The notes beneath the pieces were generated by a model, which was given only the letters and a program-made list of their open reading frames with translations, ran no database searches and was not told the origin of the DNA. This document shows, one piece after another, positions 34,693 to 41,907 of a DNA stretch of 64,000 bases; the stretch's first letter is position 1, and each line of letters starts with the position of its first letter. A program made the translations under genes and the position numbers. Origin of the DNA: Rufibacter psychrotolerans (lineage in GTDB: Bacteria; Bacteroidota; Bacteroidia; Cytophagales; Hymenobacteraceae); contig NZ_JAFFJV010000001.1 in assembly GCF_016924645.1 (NCBI RefSeq), positions 310,001-374,000 on the forward strand. The letters are read 5' to 3'.

Positions 34693-34754
34693 CAAGGGCT
34701 TGGGGTTTTTGGCGGGTTTTTGTGAAATTAGCCCCCAAACGCCCCAAGCCCTTG
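34693..34754 (+). promoter_or_regulatory. Extended P36 hairpin touching the start codon of the AlkC-like gene
   Basis: Outer arms CAAGGGCTTGGGG and CCCCAAGCCCTTG (13 bp, perfect) enclose a 36-nt P36 core (34705-34740). The right arm ends two bases before the ATG at 34757, so in mRNA the ribosome site would be inside the stem. Confidence 0.75.
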
Positions 34755-34756
34755 CC

Positions 34757-35863
34757 ATGCCCACGCCCCTGAAAGAAGTTTACTCGCCCCGGTTCTATGA
34801 CCAGTTCGGCCAGGTGCTGGCCTGGGTACTGCCGGGTTTTGACCAGGAGGAATTCACGCGGCAGATCTTTGCCGAGGGCTGGGAAAGCAAGGAGTTAAAG
34901 GAGCGCATGCGCCATACGGCCCAGGTACTGCACCGGTTTATGCCCCCGGCCTTCCCCGAGGCAGTGGCCGCGATTGGGCAGGTGATAGAGCAGCTGCGGG
35001 AGCGGCAGTTTCCGGTGCAGCACGTGGAGTTCATGTTCTTCCCAGATTACGTGGAGCTGTACGGGCTGGAGGACCCGGAGACCTCCCTTAAGGCCCTGGA
35101 AAGCATCACGCAGTTTATCAGCTGTGAGTTTGCCGTGCGGCCGTTCATTCTGAAATACCCCGACCGGATGCTGGCGCAGTTGCTGGCCTGGTCCGGGCAT
35201 GCACACCCGGCAGTGAGGAGGCTCGCCAGCGAAGGCAGCCGTCCGCGGTTGCCCTGGGCCATGGCCTTGCCGTTCCTCAAGCGGGACCCCGCGCCCCTGT
35301 TGCCCATCCTGGAAAACCTCAAAGCCGACCCTGCCGATTCGGTGCGCCGCAGCGTGGCCAACCACCTCAACGACATCTCCAAAGACCATCCTGACCTGGT
35401 GTTGCAGCTGCTGACCAGCTGGCAGGGCCAGAGCAAAGCCGTTGACGCGGTAGTGAAACACGGCTGCCGCACCTTGCTCAAACAAGGCCACCCGCAGGCG
35501 CTGCAGTACTTCGGGTTTGGGGGCGAGGCGCCGGTGGAAGTGGCAGATTTCAAGGTACTCACGCCCCGGGTGGCCTTGGGCCAGGAGCTGGTTTTCTCCT
35601 TCTTTCTGAAAAATCTAGCGGAAACCCCGCAGCAGGTCAGGCTGGAATACGGCGTGTACTACCAGAAAGCGAATGGCTCGCTGGCCCGCAAAGTGTTCAA
35701 GATCAGCGAGCGCGGGGTGGCCCCCGGCGAGGAAGTCCTGGTGACCCGCCGGCAGAGCTTCCGGTATATCACTACCCGCACCTACCACCCGGGCCGGCAC
35801 CGGGTCTCGGTGATCGTGAACGGGCAAGAAAAAGCAATTGCAGACTTTACGGTGGTCAGGTAA
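34757..35863 (+). CDS. DNA alkylation repair glycosylase, AlkC-like with C-terminal Ig-like domain
   Basis: 368 residues from the ATG at 34757 (an upstream in-frame ATG would lie inside the hairpin). The body is a stack of HEAT-like repeats: HPAVRRLASEGSRPRLPWAM, RDPAPLLPILENLKADPADS, VRRSVANHLNDISKDHPDLV, typical of AlkC/AlkD glycosylases that excise N-alkylated purines without base flipping. Residues about 260-368 are an Ig-like beta domain (VEVADFKVLTPRVALGQELV onward), the feature that marks AlkC with an Ig extension. The stop is one base before the regulator ATG, so the two are almost certainly translated from one mRNA. Confidence 0.9.
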   Translation: MPTPLKEVYSPRFYDQFGQVLAWVLPGFDQEEFTRQIFAEGWESKELKERMRHTAQVLHRFMPPAFPEAVAAIGQVIEQLRERQFPVQHVEFMFFPDYVELYGLEDPETSLKALESITQFISCEFAVRPFILKYPDRMLAQLLAWSGHAHPAVRRLASEGSRPRLPWAMALPFLKRDPAPLLPILENLKADPADSVRRSVANHLNDISKDHPDLVLQLLTSWQGQSKAVDAVVKHGCRTLLKQGHPQALQYFGFGGEAPVEVADFKVLTPRVALGQELVFSFFLKNLAETPQQVRLEYGVYYQKANGSLARKVFKISERGVAPGEEVLVTRRQSFRYITTRTYHPGRHRVSVIVNGQEKAIADFTVVR

Positions 35864-35864
35864 C

Positions 35865-36566
35865 ATGGCGCACATCTTAATCGTGGAAGACGACCCCAGC
35901 CTGGGGTTCTTGCTGCAAGACAGCCTGGAAAGCGCGGGCTACACCGTCTCGCTCTGCCCCGATGGCGAGCAGGGCCTGGCCGCGGTGTCCCAGAATGGCT
36001 ATGACCTGTGCGTGCTGGACGTGATGCTGCCCAAACTGGACGGTTTCACGCTGGCCCGGGAAATGCGCCAGCGCGGGGTAGACGTGCCGTTCATGTTCCT
36101 GACGGCCAAAGCCCTGAAAGCCGACCGCCTGCAAGGCTTTGAACTGGGCTGTGACGATTACCTAACCAAACCCTTCGGCCTGGAGGAACTGGTGTACCGC
36201 GTGAAAGCCATCTTGCGGCGCACGGCCCGCTCCGCAGCGGCTACTCCCCTTGACGGTGGGTCCCCGGACCTCCTTCGGTTTGGGGCTTCCTCGCTGGAGT
36301 TCAACAATCAGCAGCTGCACGTGGCCGGCCAGACACACACCCTCACCCACCGCGAGGCCGAGCTGCTACGCCTGTTCGCCCTGCACCCGCACCAACTGCT
36401 GCGCCGCGAGGAGATTTTGCAGCGCCTCTGGCAAGATGACGGGTACTTTGTGGGCCGCAGCCTGGATGTGTTCATCTCCCGCCTGCGCAAATACCTGCAA
36501 CCCGATGCCTCGCTGAAAATCACCACCGTACACGGCCGGGGCTACAAGCTGGAAATAGCGGAATAA
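35865..36566 (+). CDS. OmpR/PhoB-family response regulator
   Basis: 233 residues. Receiver: acidic pair at 8-10 (VEDD), D52 in VLDVMLPKLDG, T80 and K102 in LTKPFG. The C-terminal winged helix (about 135-230) includes LTHREAELLRLFALHPHQLL and SLDVFISRLRKYL, then VHGRGYKLE. I start it at 35865 because the longer frame begins inside the upstream gene. It lacks an adjacent kinase; the kinase at 31480 in the same direction is the natural partner. Confidence 0.95.
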   Translation: MAHILIVEDDPSLGFLLQDSLESAGYTVSLCPDGEQGLAAVSQNGYDLCVLDVMLPKLDGFTLAREMRQRGVDVPFMFLTAKALKADRLQGFELGCDDYLTKPFGLEELVYRVKAILRRTARSAAATPLDGGSPDLLRFGASSLEFNNQQLHVAGQTHTLTHREAELLRLFALHPHQLLRREEILQRLWQDDGYFVGRSLDVFISRLRKYLQPDASLKITTVHGRGYKLEIAE

Positions 36567-36570
36567 GCCT

Positions 36571-36606
36571 GTTTTGGAGGTTTTTTTAGAAATCGGGCCT
36601 AAATCC
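36571..36606. repeat. P36 palindromic repeat
   Basis: 36 nt: GTTTTGGAGGTTTTTTTAG then AAATCGGGCCTAAATCC. Five bases after the regulator stop. Confidence 0.7.
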
Positions 36607-36749
36607 CCAAGAGCCAAAGCCGAAAGGCTACATACTAGCGAGGCTGCGCACGAGGCTGAGCTTTAAGGGGAGGCGTACACCAGTTGGCAAACAGAGGGAA
36701 GTCTAAAATCATGGAATGCCTGAAGAAAAGCTGCGCTTCCGGTTCTGTT

Positions 36750-36785
36750 GTTTTTGGGTTGTTTTTGGGAAAACCGGTCTGAAAC
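36750..36785. repeat. P36 palindromic repeat
   Basis: 36 nt: GTTTTTGGGTTGTTTTTGG then GAAAACCGGTCTGAAAC. It ends three bases before the stop of the minus-strand LEA-like gene, i.e. directly 3' of it. Confidence 0.75.
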
Positions 36786-36788
36786 CGG

Positions 36789-37754
36789 CTAACGGGCTTT
36801 GGTGGCTTTCTCGGCTTCTTTGGCTTGCTTTTTCTCCTCCTTTTCGGCTTTCTTCTCTTCCTTCTTGGTCTCCATGATCTTCTTTACCTGGTGCACCACG
36901 TTGATTTTGCCGGTTTTCACGGCGTCCATCTCCACCCTGCCCACCACATCGCTCTTGGGTTCCAAGACCATGTGGGTTTTCATGGAGTAAGGCCAGGTGT
37001 GGTCGCCGGTGAGGGTTTTCACGGTGGTTTTCAGGGGCTTTTTCACGTCTGAGGTGGCCGCAATCTGAATGGGGGTCACGCTGCGGGCCTTGACCAGGTA
37101 GTCTTTGACCGTGCCGCCCACCGATGTCATCTTCTCGGGGAAGTGGAGGGTCATGTCCATGTCCCGGATGTAGAAGTCAAACTCATTGGGGTTGTCCAGG
37201 TGCATGGTCATGACCATCTCCATCTCGTCCAGCCCGAAGTCGGTGATGGTGAGGTTGGTGACCTCGGCGCCGGGCAGGGCCGGAATCACCATGTCCAGGT
37301 CGGTGTCAACCAGGAAGCGGCGCTGGCCTAGCAGCGGCACGTCGCTGAAGATCTGCAGCTGCGCCTTTACCTTTTCGCCTTCCTGCACCTGGCGGCGCAC
37401 CAGCTCGCGGGTAACATTGTGGTTCATGGTCATGGGAAGCTTAAGTGTCTGGGGATTGCCCTGCCGCTCGGCCCGCTCAAACGATTTCTGCCCTTCGGCA
37501 ATCTTGGTTCCGAACAGGCTGAGCTTGTACACCATGCTGTCCACAAAACCCGACAGGAGTGAGGGCTCCACCCGGGCCAGCACGTTCATGGTCACGGTTT
37601 CCTCATTGATGCGGGTGTCGGTGATGCGCAGGCGGTCTATCTTGGGGGCAAAGAGGGAAAGTAACTTGCGCGTGGGCGTGGTGGCCAGCACCACGCCGGC
37701 TACTATCACCAGCCCCAGCAACACCAGCAAGCCAATCTTCAGTCCTTTTTTCAT
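36789..37754 (-). CDS. Membrane-anchored LEA14-like (WHy-domain) protein with charged tail
   Basis: 321 residues. N-terminal membrane anchor (about 5-27), then two beta-rich stretches each looking like a water-stress/LEA type 2 domain (IDRLRITDTRINEETVTMNV near 40 and VTNLTITDFGLDEMEMVMTM near 165, LDNPNEFDFYIRDMDMTLHF). The last 40 residues are a Lys/Glu/Ala helix (KKEEKKAEKEEKKQAKEAEK). Such domains are linked to desiccation or membrane protection, but bacterial members are poorly studied. Membership is judged from pattern only. Confidence 0.7.
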   Translation of the reverse strand: MKKGLKIGLLVLLGLVIVAGVVLATTPTRKLLSLFAPKIDRLRITDTRINEETVTMNVLARVEPSLLSGFVDSMVYKLSLFGTKIAEGQKSFERAERQGNPQTLKLPMTMNHNVTRELVRRQVQEGEKVKAQLQIFSDVPLLGQRRFLVDTDLDMVIPALPGAEVTNLTITDFGLDEMEMVMTMHLDNPNEFDFYIRDMDMTLHFPEKMTSVGGTVKDYLVKARSVTPIQIAATSDVKKPLKTTVKTLTGDHTWPYSMKTHMVLEPKSDVVGRVEMDAVKTGKINVVHQVKKIMETKKEEKKAEKEEKKQAKEAEKATKAR

Positions 37755-37946
37755 GACGCTTTTGCATTAAAGTACCCTTGCCGCACCTAAAAGGCACTTT
37801 ACAGGCAAACGAGACTAGCGTAATTGAGTTTGCTAGCGGATTGATAATTAAGTATTTGTACGGTGTGCCAGCGGCCTCATTGGGCAAAGTACAGCAAAAA
37901 GACCGGTTTACCGCCCGCCGCCCAGCAGGCAGCAGCGGGAACGCGC

Positions 37947-37982
37947 GTTTCGGGCCGGTTTTGACAAAAAGACCCCCAAAAC
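37947..37982. repeat. P36 palindromic repeat
   Basis: 36 nt: GTTTCGGGCCGGTTTTGAC then AAAAAGACCCCCAAAAC. It lies 63 bases beyond the stop of the Lys-rich protein gene (minus strand). Confidence 0.8.
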
Positions 37983-38045
37983 GGAACGGGCACAAAAAAG
38001 CCTCACCCGCGGGGGTAAGGCTCTCTGCAGGCCGACGGGGAGGGC

Positions 38046-38345
38046 CTAATCAATTTTCTCGTCTACTTTCTGAACGCCTTTCTTAGTGGTGTTCTTCACA
38101 GCTTTACCGGCTTTTTTGGCGCCCTTGGCCGTGGCCTTGGCGCCGCTCACCGCCAGGTTCTTGGTGCCCTTGCCCACCGACTTGGCCCCGTGCCCCACCT
38201 GGTGCGCGCCTTGTTTGGCCCGCTCTTTATTGGTTTTCTTTACCTGCGTGGTGTCTTGTGCGGTTTGGGCTACCGGCGCGGAAGCCTGGGCAGCGCTTAC
38301 CTGAAAGGCGGCGGCCAAGAAGGCCGCAAAAAATATCTTTTTCAT
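38046..38345 (-). CDS. Small exported Lys/Ala/Gly-rich protein
   Basis: 99 residues from the ATG at 38345, which begins a signal peptide (MKKIFFAAFLAAAFQVSAAQA). The mature part has loosely repeated motifs such as GAKSVGKGTKNLA, GAKATAKGAKKAGKA and NTTKKGVQKV: basic, low-complexity, able to form amphipathic helix, reminiscent of LEA or histone H1-like sequences. It probably acts in the periplasm or at the surface, binding anionic polymers or lipids; this is a guess. It is encoded just upstream of the LEA-like gene on the same strand (gap 291 bases). Confidence 0.78.
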   Translation of the reverse strand: MKKIFFAAFLAAAFQVSAAQASAPVAQTAQDTTQVKKTNKERAKQGAHQVGHGAKSVGKGTKNLAVSGAKATAKGAKKAGKAVKNTTKKGVQKVDEKID

Positions 38346-38481
38346 AGTTGTATCTATTTTGGTGCATGAGTAGTTGCAGCCTTTAAAACGAGACTTATGG
38401 CAGATAGTTGTCTGTAAAAGAGAGCTTTGTGACGATAGGGTAGAGGCAAGGTAGCGTGGAGAGGGCAGTACCCGCGATTGT

Positions 38482-38517
38482 GTTTCTCGGGCAGTTGCCC
38501 GAAAAGAGGCCCCAAAC
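38482..38517. repeat. P36 palindromic repeat
   Basis: 36 nt: GTTTCTCGGGCAGTTGCCC then GAAAAGAGGCCCCAAAC. The centre forms GGGCA/TGCCC instead of the usual TTTTC/GAAAA. Confidence 0.65.
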
Positions 38518-38611
38518 GCCAAGCGCCTGCCCTGCCAAACCCAGAGGAACCAGCCCGTACCACTATGCTTTAGGATAGCGCCCCGGCTGCTGTAAAAGCG
38601 AAGAGACGGTG

Positions 38612-38619
38612 TATTTTTG
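38612..38619 (+). promoter_or_regulatory. Candidate Bacteroidota -7 element
   Basis: TATTTTTG fits TAnnTTTG, 173 bases before the dienelactone hydrolase start. No clear -33 TTG. Confidence 0.3.
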
Positions 38620-38700
38620 CACCCGGCAAGGATAAAACCGCAAACGTGGGAGCCCAGACGTCAAAGGACTCTCCTGAAAAGCCAATCCTTCTTTTTCCTG

Positions 38701-38736
38701 GTTTAGGGGAAAAAGGCCAGAAAACGGTCCTAACTC
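38701..38736. repeat. P36-like repeat
   Basis: 36 nt: GTTTAGGGGAAAAAGGCC then AGAAAACGGTCCTAACTC. It lies 56 bases before the dienelactone hydrolase start, so possibly in its leader. Confidence 0.6.
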
Positions 38737-38791
38737 AGATGGCCCGGTGAAACTGTTAAGCGGCTATTACTTACTACAACGCAGTTGCTGT

Positions 38792-39505
38792 ATGACCAAC
38801 CATGATTTCATTACCCTTCCGGTAGCGGACGGAACTTCCCTGGACGCCTACGTGGCGCTGCCCGAGGGCGCGGGTCCTTTCCCGGGTATTATTTTGTTGC
38901 AGGAAGCCTTTGGGGTGAACGGCCACATCAGAAGCATTGCCGAGCGGCTGTGCCAGGAAGGTTACGCCATCATTGCGCCCGACCTGTTCCACCGCACGGT
39001 ACATCGCCTGGAAGCCAGCTACGCCGATTTTTCCGCCATCATGCCGCACTACCAGGCCATTACCCAGGAAGGCCTCACCGCCGACCTGCGCGCGGTTCAC
39101 GGCTGGCTGCAAGAGCAGGCGCAGGTGCTGCCGGAGAAGATTGGCAGCATTGGCTTCTGCCTGGGAGGGCGCGTGGCTTTCCTGGCCAACGCGGTGCTGC
39201 CCCTTGCCGCGGGGGTGTCTTACTACGGCGGAGGGCTGCACACGCTGACCCAGGAGGCGGCGCACCTGCACGGCCCGCACCTGTTTTTCTGGGGCGGCAA
39301 AGACGTGCACATTCCGCAGGAAAAGATTGACCTCATCATCAACGCGGTGCAGGCGGCCGGCAAAGAGTACGTGAACACCGTGATCTCCTACGCAGACCAC
39401 GGCTTCCACTGCGATGAGCGCGAAAGCTACCATCCGCAGGCCGCCCAGGAAGCCTGGGCCATGACGCTCGCCTTCCTGGCGAACAGGCTCAGGCCTAAAC
39501 CGTAA
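38792..39505 (+). CDS. Dienelactone hydrolase family protein
   Basis: 237 residues from the ATG at 38792. The alpha/beta hydrolase triad of the DLH family is visible: C123 in GFCLGG (Cys nucleophile in place of Ser), D171 in GGKDVHIP and H203 in YADHGFH, with E38 in LLQEAFG in the place of the conserved activating Glu. It is cytoplasmic and hydrolyses lactones or related esters; the natural substrate is unknown. The next gene in the same direction is 64 bases away. Confidence 0.92.
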   Translation: MTNHDFITLPVADGTSLDAYVALPEGAGPFPGIILLQEAFGVNGHIRSIAERLCQEGYAIIAPDLFHRTVHRLEASYADFSAIMPHYQAITQEGLTADLRAVHGWLQEQAQVLPEKIGSIGFCLGGRVAFLANAVLPLAAGVSYYGGGLHTLTQEAAHLHGPHLFFWGGKDVHIPQEKIDLIINAVQAAGKEYVNTVISYADHGFHCDERESYHPQAAQEAWAMTLAFLANRLRPKP

Positions 39506-39569
39506 GAGAACCTGTTCCGGCGGGCCAGAAGCAGCCCGGTTTGCCTCCACCTTTCACCTACCTTTTCCA

Positions 39570-40166
39570 ATGGATTTAAAGAAAAAGATCTTAAAAACGC
39601 TTTACCCCTTGATCATGCGGTTGTCAAAAGCAACCAGCCGCGGCAAGGTGTTGCAGAACCAACAGCGGGTGGCCCCGGCCGAGTCTTTCTACCGCCTGGA
39701 GGCGGTGCTTAACAACGGCCAGCCCCTGGACTTTGGCCAGCTGCGGGGCAAAAAGGTGCTGCTGGTGAACACGGCCTCCAACTGCGGGTTCACGGGCCAG
39801 TACCAGGAGCTGCAGGAACTTTACCAGCGCCACCAAGACCAACTGGTGGTGATTGGGTTCCCGGCCAATGATTTCAGGGAGCAGGAGCAGGACGATGACC
39901 AGACCATTTCGCAGTTCTGCCAGGTCAACTTCGGGGTAACCTTTCCGCTGGCCAAAAAAAGCAAGGTGGTGAAGGCCCCAGACCAGCACCCGGTGTACCG
40001 GTGGCTCACCCACGCCAACCAGAACGGCTGGAACCAACACCAACCCGACTGGAACTTCAGCAAGTTTTTGGTAGACGAACAGGGCGTGCTCACGCACTAT
40101 TTCGGGCCTGCTGTTTCGCCCACGGGCGAGGAAGTGACCGCCGCCCTTGCCAAACCCGCCCGGTAA
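39570..40166 (+). CDS. Glutathione/thioredoxin peroxidase family protein
   Basis: 198 residues. VNTASNCGFTGQYQELQEL holds the peroxidatic C72, and WNFSKFLVDEQGVL is the conserved Trp block. The usual PCNQF block reads PANDF (A99, N100, D101), so the third common Cys is missing; C117 (QFCQVNFGVTFPL) aligns with the resolving Cys of thioredoxin-dependent members. It probably reduces hydroperoxides with thioredoxin. The N-terminal 35 residues are basic and hydrophobic and may be a membrane-proximal extension. A hairpin follows at 40209-40264. Confidence 0.9.
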   Translation: MDLKKKILKTLYPLIMRLSKATSRGKVLQNQQRVAPAESFYRLEAVLNNGQPLDFGQLRGKKVLLVNTASNCGFTGQYQELQELYQRHQDQLVVIGFPANDFREQEQDDDQTISQFCQVNFGVTFPLAKKSKVVKAPDQHPVYRWLTHANQNGWNQHQPDWNFSKFLVDEQGVLTHYFGPAVSPTGEEVTAALAKPAR

Positions 40167-40208
40167 AGGCTGCGCCAAACCGCTCCATAACTTTTCACAC
40201 TCGTCAGT

Positions 40209-40264
40209 AGCCTCTTTTCCGAGGCCTGGCGGGTTCGCTCAGACCTGCAGTCCGGAAAGAGGCT
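40209..40264 (+). terminator. Hairpin after the peroxidase gene
   Basis: AGCCTCTTTTCCG and CGGAAAGAGGCT pair over 12 bases with one bulged T, across a 31-base loop, followed by TTGCCGGTTTTC. Probable terminator for the peroxidase transcript. Confidence 0.55.
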
Positions 40265-40296
40265 TGCCGGTTTTCTTACCCTTTAGTACCGCTCAT

Positions 40297-41109
40297 ATGC
40301 GTAAACCTTTACCATTCTTTTTTTACCTGCCGCTGCTCCTGCTGCTCTCCTGCGAGGGACTTTTTGAGTACCATCCCAACCAGATTACCCTGCGGGAAAG
40401 CGAGAAAGACCTGACCCAGAAAAACCTGCTCAGGCTACAGGACCAAACGCCCCGGGACACCCTGCACCTGCTGCTCATGGGCGACACCCAGCGGTTCTAT
40501 GACGCCACCCAGGACTTCGTGAAGAAAGCCAACTCTTACCCGCGCATTGACCTGGTAGTGCACCTGGGCGACATCTCAGACTTTGGCATGTCACAGGAGT
40601 ACCGCTGGGTGCATGACATCATGAAAGACCTTAGGTGGCCTTACCTCACCGTCATCGGCAACCATGACATGCTGGGCAACGGCCGCAAGGTGTACCGGCA
40701 GATGTTCGGGTCCTTCAACTACTCCTTTGTGTACGGCCACACCAAATTTGTGCTCCTGGACACCAACGGCCGCGAAGACGGTTTCCGGGGCAAGGTGCCC
40801 GACCTGGAGTGGCTGGCCAACGAGCTAAGCCCGTCTCCCGAAGAGGGCTGGCAGCAGGCGGTGGTGCTCTCGCACGTGCCCCCGTTTGACGGTGACTTTG
40901 ACCAAGCCCTGGAGTTGCCGTACCACCAGACCCTGGCCCGCAGCCAGCGGGTGCCCCTCAGCCTGCACGGGCACCGCCACGGCTGGGAAACCGAGGCCAA
41001 ATATGACGGCAACGTACTGTACCACGTCACCACCTATGTAAAGGAGCGGGGCTTCACTTACCTCAAGCTCTGGCAGGGCGGGTACCAACTGGAAAGGATT
41101 ACCTACTAA
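40297..41109 (+). CDS. Metallophosphoesterase lipoprotein
   Basis: 270 residues from the ATG at 40297, which begins a lipoprotein signal (MRKPLPFFFYLPLLLLLSC). The calcineurin-like motifs are in order: MGDTQ (D, replacing the usual DxH), HLGDISD (GDxxD), VIGNHDM (GNHD), LSHVPPF (H) and HGHRHG (GHxH). It hydrolyses a phosphoester outside the cytoplasm; the substrate is unknown. One base separates its stop from the ATG of the next gene, so the two are co-translated. Confidence 0.92.
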   Translation: MRKPLPFFFYLPLLLLLSCEGLFEYHPNQITLRESEKDLTQKNLLRLQDQTPRDTLHLLLMGDTQRFYDATQDFVKKANSYPRIDLVVHLGDISDFGMSQEYRWVHDIMKDLRWPYLTVIGNHDMLGNGRKVYRQMFGSFNYSFVYGHTKFVLLDTNGREDGFRGKVPDLEWLANELSPSPEEGWQQAVVLSHVPPFDGDFDQALELPYHQTLARSQRVPLSLHGHRHGWETEAKYDGNVLYHVTTYVKERGFTYLKLWQGGYQLERITY

Positions 41110-41110
41110 C

Positions 41111-41716
41111 ATGAAGCGCTTTCTTCTTCTATGGGGGCTAGTTCTGGCCCTGGGGCTGCCCGCCCACCGCGCCGCCGCCCAAACGCTCCCGCAAGACTCC
41201 GTGGTCAACCCCTCGCCTTATTACGTGAAGGCCCAGTTTGCCGGTGACATTGGCCTAATCTCGGTGGGGGTGGGCCGGCAGGCTTTCAACAGTAAGCTGG
41301 AAACAGACTTGTCGTTGGGGTACCTGCCCAAGTTTGCCGGCGGCGATGACCTGTTCACCCTGGCAGTAAAGTCTACGTTTCTGCCCTACCGGTCCATCCG
41401 GCTCAAGGCCGTGGACTGGAAACCCATCACGCTGGGCGTGCAACTGGGCTATACCTTCGGCGAAGAATTCTTTGCCTCTGAGCGCTACCTGAGCCGGTAC
41501 CCCAATTCCTACTACCGGTTCTCCACCGCCTTAAACTTTTACCTGTTTGCGGGCGGGCAGGTGAACTTTACCCGCGTAAAAAAAGTCAACCGGCTGGCCG
41601 CGTACTATGAGGCGGGCACCATGGGCGAATACCTTATCTCGTACATCACCAACCCCAGGTACCTGAGCCCGGGCAAGATCTTTAACCTGGCGCTGGGGGC
41701 CAAACTGTACCTGTAG
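41111..41716 (+). CDS. Small outer-membrane beta-barrel-like protein
   Basis: 201 residues with a signal peptide (MKRFLLLWGLVLALGLPAHRAAAQ). The mature part alternates aromatic/hydrophobic strands (YVKAQFAGDIGLISVGVGRQ, KLETDLSLGYLPKFAGG, ITLGVQLGYTFG, LNFYLFAGGQVNFT) and ends FNLALGAKLYL, a typical barrel closing strand, so 8-10 strands are likely. It is coupled to the metallophosphoesterase gene, so the pair may act on the same surface substrate. No specific family recognised. Confidence 0.82.
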   Translation: MKRFLLLWGLVLALGLPAHRAAAQTLPQDSVVNPSPYYVKAQFAGDIGLISVGVGRQAFNSKLETDLSLGYLPKFAGGDDLFTLAVKSTFLPYRSIRLKAVDWKPITLGVQLGYTFGEEFFASERYLSRYPNSYYRFSTALNFYLFAGGQVNFTRVKKVNRLAAYYEAGTMGEYLISYITNPRYLSPGKIFNLALGAKLYL

Positions 41717-41860
41717 CGGGCAAAAAGTCTGGGACTGGAGCGGGGAGTAAATAGGTAGTATTTTGAGGCAGAAGGGGTTAAGAAAACGAGGGCCCACCTG
41801 TTGAAAAGTATTGGGAAGATTTTACATATTGTTGCCTGATTAAGCAATCTTTTGGTGCCT

Positions 41861-41872
41861 CTATACGTATAG
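41861..41872. promoter_or_regulatory. Perfect 12-nt palindrome before the PAS kinase gene
   Basis: CTATACGTATAG, 36 bases before the ATG. It could be an operator, but such a short site can arise by chance. Confidence 0.3.
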
Positions 41873-41907
41873 CGGTACCATTCCTGAGCCATACCCCAGT
41901 CTAATCC

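Larger units (their letters stand above)
38346..38791. other. Divergent intergenic region with two P36 copies
   Basis: 446 bases, no gene supported. P36 copies lie at 38482-38517 and 38701-38736; TATTTTTG at 38612-38619 is an exact -7 match on the plus strand. Confidence 0.6.
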
